Part shown: positions 1-5,621 of the stretch, piece after piece
Numbering within the stretch: position 1 is the stretch's first letter
Layout of the letters: every line of letters starts with the position of its first letter
Made by a program: the position numbers and the translations under genes
Source of the DNA: Calditrichota bacterium
GTDB taxonomy: Bacteria; Calditrichota; Calditrichia; Calditrichales; Calditrichaceae
Length of the DNA stretch: 5,621 bases
Assembly: GCA_024278715.1 (NCBI GenBank)
Contig: JAJRSN010000233.1
Coordinates: forward strand, 1-5,621
Direction: 5' to 3'
The notes under the pieces: model-generated
The model's input: the letters and a program-made list of their open reading frames with translations, nothing else
The model's database searches: none
Told to the model about the DNA's origin: nothing

Positions 1-831
1 GAAAATCAGCCGTTTTTTCACAAGTATTTGGCGATACCGCTGAATCAATTTGAATTTGAGCAGGGAAGGACAAAAATCGTACATTCCAAAGATCCGAAAC
101 TCTTGTTCAGCCGAAGCAAAGATCTGGTGAAAATAGAAGCGCAATCACAACGCTTTGAGCTTAATTTGCAAATGATTAATCGGGCTAAAAACGACCGCGT
201 TTTGGAACTGGATTTGTTTGCCGATAAAGAGAATCAAAAATCTTTTTCATGGCATTTGTACATGCCGCACGCGCTGGCAAAGGGTACCTTCCGTTATCCT
301 GACAAAAGAGAAAACAGGTGGAAAGAAATAACGATTTCGGGCAAGGGGTATCACGACGCCAACCGCGGCACCGTTAATCTGAAAAAAGAATTAAAATCAT
401 GGGTCTGGATGAAAATTTATTTTAACGAAGAATTGTGGATTGTAGGTAAAATTATTTCGATTAAAGGTAAGGAATTTAATGTATTGGTAAAATCTTCGCC
501 TTTAAAACAGGAAGTCACAACAAAAGCGAAAATTGAACTGAATTCCAAAAGAATCGAAATTAAAAGTCCCATCGGAGACCTGAAGGTAGATTTTACGAAG
601 ACCGTTCAAATTGATGATCTGCGTTTTTTGCTTCCCTCCATCCCGTCGTATTTAAGCTGGGCTGGAAAAATTCGCGAAGTTTTAGCGGCGGTCAGTCTGG
701 AAAATAATCCGATGAAAATATTCAGAGATATTTTAACAAACGGCAAATATCGCCGTCATCGCTGGTGGGGTAAAACGGGCGGCGGCAAACAGGTGGAAAT
801 ATTCGGGGAAGAGATGATACTGAATGAGTAA
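1..831 (+). CDS. CrtC/AttH-like lipocalin-fold protein, 5' end outside window
   Basis: The frame is open from base 1 (first residues ENQPFFHKYL), so the gene almost certainly starts upstream. The TTG at 28 is an unconvincing start with no Shine-Dalgarno sequence. 276 codons are visible. Numbering from the window's first codon, residues 116-123 read GYHDANRG, followed by W134 and W136 (motif WVWMKIY). This resembles the G-x-G-Y-x-D-x-N-x-G ... W-x-W signature I associate with carotenoid 1,2-hydratase (CrtC), hydroxyneurosporene synthase and AttH-like proteins, which have a double lipocalin-like beta-barrel. Alternating beta-rich segments continue to about residue 205. The last 45 residues are basic and aromatic (KYRRHRWWGK). 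No signal peptide can be judged because the N-terminus is missing. CrtC enzymes add water to a carotenoid double bond; related proteins have other or unknown roles. Its end overlaps the next gene by 8 nt, implying co-translation. The family call is moderate; hydratase activity is only a possibility. Confidence 0.6.
   Translation, partial: ENQPFFHKYLAIPLNQFEFEQGRTKIVHSKDPKLLFSRSKDLVKIEAQSQRFELNLQMINRAKNDRVLELDLFADKENQKSFSWHLYMPHALAKGTFRYPDKRENRWKEITISGKGYHDANRGTVNLKKELKSWVWMKIYFNEELWIVGKIISIKGKEFNVLVKSSPLKQEVTTKAKIELNSKRIEIKSPIGDLKVDFTKTVQIDDLRFLLPSIPSYLSWAGKIREVLAAVSLENNPMKIFRDILTNGKYRRHRWWGKTGGGKQVEIFGEEMILNE
805..813 (+). promoter_or_regulatory. Ribosome binding site for the phosphotransferase-like gene
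   Basis: The purine run GGGGAAGAG lies 10 nt before the ATG at 824, inside the end of the preceding gene. It supports ATG 824 as the start even though that start overlaps the upstream stop codon (829-831), and it fits translational coupling. Confidence 0.6.
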
Positions 832-3316
832 ATTCATAATCGACGCCTCCGAAAGAGTATCCGTAAAGCAGGTCGGTCAAAAGGCTGCCAACATTTCTTT
901 TTTAATGCGCAAGGGCTTTCCGGTTCCCGAATCGGCGTTCATTCCCGTTAAGGTTTGCCGCGCGTTCCTGAAAGAGTGCAAAATTCACGGGCAGATAGAG
1001 CGGCTTATCCACGGGGTAAAATCGGCGGAAGAAGGTTTGAATCTTAAAACCGAACTGGCGCAAATCCGGCAAAAAATAGTGACTCACCCGCTCGGTTCCG
1101 ATTTTGAGAACGCTTTGGCTAATCTGGCGCAAAGCCGGAAGACCGGAGGAAGCGAAGCTCTTGCCGTGCGTTCTTCCGCGGTGAACGAAGACCGCGCCGG
1201 ACATTCGTTTGCCGGGCAGTATCACAGCGAACTCAATGTTCCGCTTGAGGCGTCCGCTATTGCTCATGCCGTTCGCAAGGTGTGGGCGTCTTTGTTTTCG
1301 GACGCCGTTTGGGAATATTGTCAAAAAAATAGCCTGCCTTTGCCCGCTTTTGAGATGGGCGTTATTCTGCAGCGGATGGTTGATGCGCAGTTTGCAGGCG
1401 TGGCATTTTCGCAGAATCCGGCTTTTCCCGAAAAGGACGAACTGCTCATCGAGTACGTGGAAGGAACCGGCGATAAACTGGTCGATGGCAGGGTAACCCC
1501 GGAAGAACTGGTTGTTAAAAGAGAGAAGGCGGAAACAGGAAAGCCGATCGATGTGACGGGCAAAAAGAAGCTCCCCGGGATTGACGAATTTATCGGCGAG
1601 CTTTTGCGCCTTGAGCGAATTGTAGCCGAACCCGTTGATGTGGAATGGGCGTTTGGCGACGGTTGCTATTTTTTCCTTCAATTCCGTCCCATAACCACGC
1701 TGAAGGATGTCATAATCTGGACAAACGAAAACGTGGGCGAGGTAATCCCGGATGTGGTTACGCCGTTTAGCTGGAGCGTTTTAAAACCGATGTCCAACGG
1801 CGCCTATCGGTATTTTCTCAGGAACGTGGGCTTAAAACTCGGACAACGGGAGCTTTTTACTCTGTACGAAGGCAAGGTTTATTTCAACCAGATGGCGTTT
1901 CGCCAAATTTTGCAGGCTTTTTATTTGAGCACCTATCTGGGAAAAGGAGAGCGCAATCCGTTCCGCCTTTTGAAAAATGCGTTTAAACTCGGCTATCTGT
2001 TATTGCGTCTGAGCTTGTTTTTGCAAATTCTGCCGAGGCGGATAAATCGAATTCAAAAACGAAAAGTATTCAAGCGTAAAGAGGTCGATTTAAGCGGCGC
2101 GGATTCCAAGCGGCTTTTTGCCAATATTAAGGTAATTTTGGCTGATCTTCGGCGTTTGATGAATTTACACATTGCAACCACGATTTTTGCCGAGATATTT
2201 TATCAGATTCTTGATAAGATGTGCAGGGAAAATCTGAAGGTTCCCGATATCGATGTTAATAAACTGCTGCAGGGAATCGGCGAAGTGGAAAGCACGCGCT
2301 CGACCCGTTCGTTGTGGGTATTGGCGAAGTGGATCAGGCAAAATCCCAGATACCGGGAAAAGTTTTTAAATCAATCTCCCGACGAGATTGCCCGCTGGGT
2401 TGCCGGTCTTCCGCAGGGCGAGCCGTTGAAAGAGGGAATTAATCTTTTTTTTGAGGAGTACGGTCACGGCGCTTTACATGAATTCGAAATCATCTATCCG
2501 AGATGGCGGGAAGACCGTTCCTATATTTTTCGATCGCTGCAAGCGTATGTGAAAAAAAGCGAGCCGGAGTTTGATTTTGCGAGACGCCTGAAATCTATGG
2601 AAAAAGAGCGTCGGAAGCTGCGCAGGCAGGCTATTGATTCTTTAAAAATTCCACAAAAATTTTTGTTCGGATATTTGCTTAAAAAGGCAGAATATTTTAG
2701 CTTTGAACGCGAAATTTTAAAACAATTTCTGGTAAAGGGATTTGACCGGTTAAAACAAAATGCGATTGAACTCAATAAACGCTATTTTGATGATCCGCAG
2801 GCGATTTTTTACCTGAAGCTTGATGAGATCGACAGACTGGTGAAGAATGACGGACTGAAATCCGAGCTATTGAAACAAGCGGCGGAGCGAAAAGAACGGC
2901 GTTCGCGGCAAATGCTGGTCAAACATCCCGACCGCCTGAAACAGACGGGCGATCGATGGATTCCTTTAACGGAAGAAGAAGCGCCCGCAGGAAGTTTGTC
3001 GGGAATTCCCTGCAGCGCGGGAGTGGCGGAAGGAAGAGTGCGTGTAATCCTGCAGGCGGACCAGAGCAGCGCCTTGCAAAAGGGTGAAATTCTGGTTACC
3101 AGAGCCACCAATCCCGGTTGGACTCCGTTGATGGCTTTGGCGGGCGGAATTATTACCGAAATCGGCGGCGCGTTGTCGCATGGGGCGATTATTGCCCGTG
3201 AATTCGGGATTCCCATGGTAGCTGCTGTTAAAGACGCCACCGGTCGATTAAGAGACGGGCAAAGTATTCGTATTAACGGACAAAGCGGAACGATTGAGAT
3301 TTTAGAAAAGGAGTAA
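824..3316 (+). CDS. PEP synthase / rifampicin phosphotransferase-like ATP-dependent dikinase
   Basis: The 830 residues match the three-part layout of rifampicin phosphotransferase (Rph) and related PEP-utilising enzymes, close to Rph's usual length. The N-terminal ATP-grasp domain (about 1-292) has GQKAAN at 18-23 (K20), AVRSSA with R116, FAGQ, an LQRMV...GVAF segment, and E274, Q286 and R288 in VEW...LQFRPIT; their spacing fits the family's ATP-binding residues. The linker WTNENVGEVIPDVVTPFSW is Rph-like. The middle domain (about 310-715) carries YGHG at 546-549, PRW at 559-561 and FYLKLDE at 662-668, all resembling Rph-like proteins, plus a hydrophobic helix at 387-403. The C-terminal swivel domain (about 727-828) has GGALSHGAIIARE with H786 as the predicted phosphorylated histidine. 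Such enzymes split ATP through phosphohistidine, passing the beta-phosphate to an acceptor (a hydroxyl in Rph) and releasing AMP and phosphate. The acceptor here is unknown. It is not necessarily a resistance gene: the neighbours point to biosynthetic tailoring. It is intact and probably cytosolic. Confidence 0.85.
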   Translation: MSKFIIDASERVSVKQVGQKAANISFLMRKGFPVPESAFIPVKVCRAFLKECKIHGQIERLIHGVKSAEEGLNLKTELAQIRQKIVTHPLGSDFENALANLAQSRKTGGSEALAVRSSAVNEDRAGHSFAGQYHSELNVPLEASAIAHAVRKVWASLFSDAVWEYCQKNSLPLPAFEMGVILQRMVDAQFAGVAFSQNPAFPEKDELLIEYVEGTGDKLVDGRVTPEELVVKREKAETGKPIDVTGKKKLPGIDEFIGELLRLERIVAEPVDVEWAFGDGCYFFLQFRPITTLKDVIIWTNENVGEVIPDVVTPFSWSVLKPMSNGAYRYFLRNVGLKLGQRELFTLYEGKVYFNQMAFRQILQAFYLSTYLGKGERNPFRLLKNAFKLGYLLLRLSLFLQILPRRINRIQKRKVFKRKEVDLSGADSKRLFANIKVILADLRRLMNLHIATTIFAEIFYQILDKMCRENLKVPDIDVNKLLQGIGEVESTRSTRSLWVLAKWIRQNPRYREKFLNQSPDEIARWVAGLPQGEPLKEGINLFFEEYGHGALHEFEIIYPRWREDRSYIFRSLQAYVKKSEPEFDFARRLKSMEKERRKLRRQAIDSLKIPQKFLFGYLLKKAEYFSFEREILKQFLVKGFDRLKQNAIELNKRYFDDPQAIFYLKLDEIDRLVKNDGLKSELLKQAAERKERRSRQMLVKHPDRLKQTGDRWIPLTEEEAPAGSLSGIPCSAGVAEGRVRVILQADQSSALQKGEILVTRATNPGWTPLMALAGGIITEIGGALSHGAIIAREFGIPMVAAVKDATGRLRDGQSIRINGQSGTIEILEKE
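3306..3313 (+). promoter_or_regulatory. Ribosome binding site for the glycosyltransferase gene
   Basis: AAAAGGAG sits in the last codons of the preceding gene, 13 nt before the ATG at 3327. The spacing is slightly long, but no competing in-frame start lies nearer, and the protein beginning MKRVLLIPSDHGGGRGH is the expected first beta-strand and loop of a GT-B fold. Confidence 0.55.
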
Positions 3317-3326
3317 ACAGAATCCG

Positions 3327-4643
3327 ATGAAACGCGTGTTGTTAATTCCCAGTGATCACGGCGGCGGGCGGGGACACGTCTCGCGGTGCATTTATTTAGC
3401 TAAAAAATTACAGGCGTCCGGCGTTAATGCGGCGCTTGTGCTGGAAAATAAGCACTTTAAAGCCGGCATCGATTCCGGAATTCCGACCTATTTATTAAAT
3501 ACCCGAAAAGAAAAATATCTTAAATTACAGATAAAAAAACCGCATCTGCCGAAAATAGAGATGGTAGATTCTCCGTCCAAGCCTCCGGTGTTTCTGGTTT
3601 TTGACGGTCTTGCTTATCAGGTTCCCAGAGACGAATATCTCTCTCAGCGCATCGTTCGGCGCCGGTTCAGGCAGTTGGAAAAAATTACCGAACGTTTTAA
3701 GCCGGATGTGTTGATCGGGGATACGCATTTTCTGACCTTTTTGCTTGGTAAAAAACTAAATATTCCCGTTATTCAAATTACCCGGCTGGCTGGATTCCCG
3801 CCCGATCCCAAATTTTTCTGGTGGTTAAAGCAGCCGCCACGCTTAATTCATCCCGATGCTCTCCAGCCGTTCCGGGTTTTACTGGATTCTTTGTCCGTGT
3901 CCGATGTTCAAAAAACGGAAGATTTGCTGCGCGGTGATCTCTATTTAATTCCTTCGTCGCCTTCCGTGGAACCGGTTGACGGAAAGCAAAAAAATATTGT
4001 TTTTTCCGGAGCGTTGAGTGAAATTTCGGATGTGGTTCAGAAAATCCCTTTCTTTGACGAACAAAATGAGGTGCCTAAAATTTATGTGACTACAGGCGGA
4101 GGCGCCAACCGTTTTAGTGAACAGCAGTTTTTCGAAGCCGTTCTGAACCTGTTTGATCGTACGGATTTCAAAGTGCTCGTCTCCACAGCAGGCGCAATTC
4201 CGGCAAAAACCTTTAACGGTCGATCGGCAAATGTTCTGTTTACCGACTGGGTTGACGGCGTTTCGGCGATCCGCAAGAGCGATCTGGTTATTCACCACGG
4301 CGGATATGGCTCAACCGTGGAAATTCTTGTTTCGGGAAAGCCGTCAATTGTGATCCCCTTTCATTCGGAGCAGGAAGGCAACGGCAGGCGATTAAAAGAA
4401 TTGCAGGTCGGCGAAATTTTTCTGCCCTATCGCGGCGAATTAAAAGAGCTCAAATTCGGTTGGCCCTACGGGGTTTATACCATGTTAGGCGGCATGGAAC
4501 TGAATCTTGACCGGACGCAGATTTTCCCTTTAATCGAACAAATTTACGATCAGTCGCTTTACGAACGGCTGAATAAAATAAAAGATGAACTAACGGAGCT
4601 GCAGAAGAATTTTGATCCCTTGAAATTGTTGAAATCCCTGTGA
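3327..4643 (+). CDS. GT-B glycosyltransferase, GT1/GT28 (MGT/MurG-like) type
   Basis: This 438-residue protein should transfer a sugar from a nucleotide-sugar donor to an acceptor. The N-terminal Rossmann-like half opens with MKRVLLIPSDHGGGRGHVSR; the glycine-rich loop ends at H17, where many GT1 enzymes place the catalytic base. Residues 120-160 (KPDVLIGDTHF, then IPVIQITR) form the usual later strands of the acceptor domain. The C-terminal donor domain starts near 250 with YVTTGGG (253-259) and has DWVDGVSAIRKSDLVIHHGGYGST (H323, H324, G325, G326), then KPSIVIPFHSEQEGNGRRL. That block is the hallmark donor-binding region of GT1 and GT28 enzymes. Length is normal, with no signal peptide or obvious transmembrane helix, so it is probably cytosolic or membrane-peripheral. 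It lies 10 nt after the phosphotransferase-like gene and is probably cotranscribed with it. MurG itself is unlikely: the neighbours are not cell-wall genes. Donor sugar and acceptor cannot be assigned. Confidence 0.85.
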   Translation: MKRVLLIPSDHGGGRGHVSRCIYLAKKLQASGVNAALVLENKHFKAGIDSGIPTYLLNTRKEKYLKLQIKKPHLPKIEMVDSPSKPPVFLVFDGLAYQVPRDEYLSQRIVRRRFRQLEKITERFKPDVLIGDTHFLTFLLGKKLNIPVIQITRLAGFPPDPKFFWWLKQPPRLIHPDALQPFRVLLDSLSVSDVQKTEDLLRGDLYLIPSSPSVEPVDGKQKNIVFSGALSEISDVVQKIPFFDEQNEVPKIYVTTGGGANRFSEQQFFEAVLNLFDRTDFKVLVSTAGAIPAKTFNGRSANVLFTDWVDGVSAIRKSDLVIHHGGYGSTVEILVSGKPSIVIPFHSEQEGNGRRLKELQVGEIFLPYRGELKELKFGWPYGVYTMLGGMELNLDRTQIFPLIEQIYDQSLYERLNKIKDELTELQKNFDPLKLLKSL

Positions 4644-4681
4644 CGGGTGGAATTCCCCTAATTACACTTTGTCATGATTTT

Positions 4682-4719
4682 GTTAAGCGTGTAAGGGTTA
4701 ATGGTTAAGCGGCTTCTCC
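4682..4719 (+). repeat. Copy 1 of a 38-nt GTTAAG...CTTCTCC repeat
   Basis: It opens with GTTAAGCGTGTAAGGGTTAA and ends with GGTTAAGCGGCTTCTCC. Two further copies lie at 5063-5100 and 5112-5150. Inside are near-heptamer blocks of the form GTTAAGC, GTGTAAGG, GTTAATG and GTTAAGC. No flanking target duplication or open reading frame is visible. Confidence 0.75.
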
Positions 4720-4792
4720 AGCGTCTTGGCACTTAAAACCGTCTTCACTGCATTCTGCTTTCTGATAATTCTTTTGTCCTTTATCACTCTCC

Positions 4793-4822
4793 GCTCCCTG
4801 AGCCTGTCGAAGGGAGCCTGTC
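4793..4822. repeat. REP-like hairpin containing CCTGAGCCTGTCGAAGG
   Basis: GCTCCCT (4793-4799) pairs perfectly with AGGGAGC (4811-4817) around an 11-nt loop. GAGCCTGTC also occurs twice as a direct repeat (4800-4808 and 4814-4822). From memory, the core CCTGAGCCTGTCGAAGG is a short palindromic motif dispersed in many unrelated bacterial genomes. No T-run follows, so terminator function is not supported. Confidence 0.65.
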
Positions 4823-4896
4823 TATTTACTTTGTCACTCACCATGCCTTTGTCAATCAGTCGATTATCACGCATTTTTTCCTTTATTCTACGTTGA

Positions 4897-4959
4897 AGAT
4901 CCCCCCTTTTAATTTCCCCCCTTTTTCAAGGGGGGAACGCCGAAGGCAAGGGGGGTCTT
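4897..4959. repeat. C6/G6 palindromic dispersed repeat with nested hairpins
   Basis: The inner hairpin pairs CCCCCCTT (4916-4923) with AAGGGGGG (4928-4935) around a 4-nt loop. The outer arms AAGATCCCCCC (4897-4906 plus a bulged T) and GGGGGGTCTT (4950-4959) are complementary, so the element is a nested palindrome of about 63 nt. A C6/TTTTAATT/C6 half with G6 returns is a style of dispersed non-coding repeat I recall from various environmental bacteria. It could act as a weak bidirectional terminator, since TCTTT follows on the + strand, but the T-run is short. Confidence 0.65.
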
Positions 4960-5002
4960 TACTCAAACCACGCAATCTCTGATTGTAAATGCAATTAATT
5001 CC

Positions 5003-5029
5003 CTAAACTTCTAAACAACTAAACTTCTA
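5003..5029 (+). repeat. Direct repeat of CTAAACTTCTA
   Basis: The 11-mer CTAAACTTCTA occurs at 5003-5013 and 5019-5029, with CTAAACA between. It is a small low-complexity duplication of the same character as the neighbouring tracts. Confidence 0.6.
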
Positions 5030-5035
5030 CTTCTT

Positions 5036-5057
5036 GTTACTCATCACGCATTACGAC
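5036..5057 (+). repeat. Short TYACKYR heptamer tract, copy A
   Basis: Three consecutive heptamers are present: TTACTCA, TCACGCA and TTACGAC. The 20-mer at 5036-5055, beginning GTTACTCATC, recurs exactly at 5193-5212. Confidence 0.7.
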
Positions 5058-5062
5058 AGTTT

Positions 5063-5100
5063 GTTAAGAGTGTAAGGGTTAAGGTTTAAGCGGCTTCTCC
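5063..5100 (+). repeat. Copy 2 of the GTTAAG...CTTCTCC repeat
   Basis: It has the same 38-nt length and block order as the copy at 4682-4719, differing by only a few substitutions (GTTAAGAG for GTTAAGCG, and AAGGTTTAAG for AATGGTTAAG). It ends in the same CGGCTTCTCC. Confidence 0.75.
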
Positions 5101-5111
5101 GGTCACTTTTC

Positions 5112-5150
5112 GTTAAGCGTTAATGGTGTAAGGGTTAAGCGGGCTTCTCC
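5112..5150 (+). repeat. Copy 3 of the GTTAAG...CTTCTCC repeat, internal blocks swapped
   Basis: This 39-nt copy starts 12 nt after copy 2. It has GTTAATG before GTGTAAGG, whereas copy 1 has them in the opposite order. It ends GGGCTTCTCC with one extra G. Confidence 0.7.
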
Positions 5151-5186
5151 ATTTTCGCTTGGTGTCCAATCTTACTTTGAAACTTG

Positions 5187-5261
5187 TCACTCGTTACTCA
5201 TCACGCATTACGCATCACGACCTTGTTACTTTGTCACTTGTTACTCGTCACTTGGTAACTT
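5187..5261 (+). repeat. Degenerate heptamer tandem tract (TYACKYR)
   Basis: Five uninterrupted heptamers run from 5187 to 5221: TCACTCG, TTACTCA, TCACGCA, TTACGCA and TCACGAC. After a CTTG interruption the pattern resumes with TTACTTT plus G, then TCACTTG, TTACTCG and TCACTTG up to 5254, ending GTAACTT. The 7-nt period excludes coding use. There are no unique spacers, so this is not a CRISPR array. Confidence 0.8.
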
Positions 5262-5293
5262 TAATCTTGAAAGAACTTTAATCTTTAATCTTG
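5257..5293 (+). repeat. TTTAATC repeats
   Basis: AACTTTAATCTT occurs at 5257-5268 and 5274-5285, and TTTAATC is directly tandem at 5277-5283 and 5284-5290. It continues the 7-nt word pattern of the adjacent tract with a different sequence. Confidence 0.65.
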
Positions 5294-5375
5294 CCCATCA
5301 CCCCTCGTCCCTCTGATTCTCCCGCCCGATCCTAAACAATTAAATCCCGGCTTCCAAATTTTTACAAAAATATAA

Positions 5376-5404
5376 TTGAATCTTAGTTTTTTATGTAACA
5401 TATT
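5376..5404 (+). promoter_or_regulatory. Possible sigma-70-type promoter of the MarR-type gene
   Basis: TTGAAT (5376-5381) and CATATT (5399-5404) are separated by 17 nt and match the -35 and -10 consensus at 4 of 6 positions each. The -10 falls inside the upstream operator half. The region is very AT-rich, so chance matches are easy, and lineages with other promoter consensus would not use this one. Confidence 0.35.
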
Positions 5405-5434
5405 ACCCTTTTAATACGTAATATATTACATAAA
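5390..5434. promoter_or_regulatory. Palindromic double operator upstream of the MarR-type gene
   Basis: Arms 5390-5406 and 5418-5434 are inverted repeats matching at 16 of 17 positions around an 11-nt AT-rich spacer. Each arm contains its own dyad of the form GTAA-N4-TTAC: GTAACATATTAC (5395-5406) and GTAATATATTAC (5418-5429, a perfect palindrome). The two dyad centres are 23 bp apart, about two helical turns. The element ends 17 nt before the ATG at 5452. MarR dimers commonly bind such short palindromes and repress their own promoter, so autoregulation is the natural inference. Confidence 0.7.
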
Positions 5435-5438
5435 TTAC

Positions 5439-5445
5439 GGAGAGG
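5439..5445 (+). promoter_or_regulatory. Ribosome binding site of the MarR-type gene
   Basis: GGAGAGG lies 6 nt before the ATG at 5452 and decides that start over the in-frame ATG at codon 10. Confidence 0.75.
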
Positions 5446-5451
5446 CAAAAA

Positions 5452-5621
5452 ATGAGAGAAGAAGCGATATTGGAAAAGATGAAATTTATTTTCGGAAGCA
5501 TTTTCTTAATTGCCCATAAATGGCAGCATAAAGGCGATCAGTATTTGGCTAAAGATAATTTGACAACAAAGCAATGGTTATTGCTGACGGTCATTGTAAA
5601 ATTCTTTGATTCTCCCCCGAC
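5452..5621 (+). CDS. MarR-family transcriptional regulator, 3' end outside window
   Basis: The first 56 codons are present and the frame is still open at the window edge. The protein starts MREEAILEKMKFIFGSIF. Residues 5-32 form the N-terminal dimerisation helix, and LTTKQWLLLTVIVKFF (37-52) is the typical 'L-T-x-x-Q-W-x-L-L' helix that precedes the winged helix-turn-helix in MarR proteins; DSPP then leads into the expected DNA-recognition region. That domain lies beyond the window, so the ligand and full fold cannot be checked. A strong Shine-Dalgarno sequence and a two-site palindrome lie immediately upstream, consistent with autorepression. Full-length MarR proteins are about 140-160 residues, so roughly a third is visible. 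It probably controls itself and genes to its right rather than the operon on its left. Confidence 0.75.
   Translation, partial: MREEAILEKMKFIFGSIFLIAHKWQHKGDQYLAKDNLTTKQWLLLTVIVKFFDSPP

Larger units (their letters stand above)
4644..5451. other. Long repeat-rich intergenic region without a gene
   Basis: About 800 nt separate the glycosyltransferase stop from the MarR-type start. I see no credible coding frame, tRNA or rRNA on either strand. The stretch is filled with short degenerate repeats, two hairpin-type elements and low-complexity words; the last 60 nt carry the control region of the next gene. No clear Rho-independent terminator (GC hairpin plus T-run) follows the glycosyltransferase gene. 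The only nearby dyad is the short GGAATTCC, which lacks a T-run. Confidence 0.8.

Noticed and set aside
28..30. TTG as the true start of the first gene
   Set aside because: The frame is open upstream to base 1 with plausible protein sequence, and no Shine-Dalgarno sequence precedes the TTG. The CrtC-like family is also usually longer at the N-terminus.
902..1681. A 259-codon open frame on the minus strand
   Set aside because: It lies wholly antisense to the phosphotransferase-like gene, which has recognisable motifs throughout the same region. The protein resembles no family, and the frame is a codon-bias shadow.
3945..4298. Minus-strand frames opposite the glycosyltransferase gene
   Set aside because: They overlap the well-supported donor-binding domain coding region and show no family resemblance.
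3327..4643. MurG (peptidoglycan lipid II synthase)
   Set aside because: The fold class fits, but the HHGGYGST donor motif, the sequence after it and the gene neighbourhood fit a general GT1/MGT-type enzyme better, and the usual cell-wall gene cluster is absent.
4897..4959. Rho-independent terminator of the operon
   Set aside because: The hairpins are strong but lie over 250 nt after the last stop codon, the following T-run is weak, and the sequence looks like a dispersed repeat. A terminator role is possible but unsupported.
5036..5261. CRISPR-like array
   Set aside because: The repeated units are 7 nt, degenerate and directly adjacent, with no unique spacers of constant length and no cas genes.

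Overview
The window looks like bacterial DNA of moderate GC content with Shine-Dalgarno starts, tight gene packing and one long repeat-rich intergenic stretch. No gene here is diagnostic of a phylum. The intergenic style (degenerate 7-nt tandem words, a C6/G6 palindrome and a CCTGAGCCTGTCGAAGG-type hairpin) recalls environmental Gram-negative lineages such as the FCB/Calditrichota group, but that is an impression from memory only.

Positions 1-4643 hold three tightly packed genes on the + strand, very probably one operon. The first is open at the window's left edge and carries a signature resembling the CrtC/AttH-type lipocalin-like family (carotenoid 1,2-hydratase relatives). It overlaps by 8 nt a gene for an 830-residue enzyme with the full rifampicin-phosphotransferase-like layout: an ATP-grasp/PEP-synthase N-terminal domain, a helical middle domain and a C-terminal swivelling phosphohistidine domain. 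Ten nucleotides later comes a 438-residue GT-B glycosyltransferase of the GT1/GT28 type. The set (lipocalin-like enzyme or carrier, ATP-driven small-molecule phosphotransferase, nucleotide-sugar glycosyltransferase) suggests tailoring of a hydrophobic small molecule, such as an isoprenoid, carotenoid-like or polyketide compound. The substrate cannot be read from sequence.

Positions 4644-5451 contain no credible gene. They are a mosaic of short repeats: three copies of a 38-39 nt element whose internal blocks are swapped in one copy, two hairpin-type dispersed repeats, and tracts of degenerate heptamers.

At the right edge a separate unit begins. A MarR-family regulator (first 56 codons present) is preceded by a strong two-site palindromic operator overlapping a plausible promoter, which points to autoregulation. 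Nothing ties this regulator directly to the three-gene operon.
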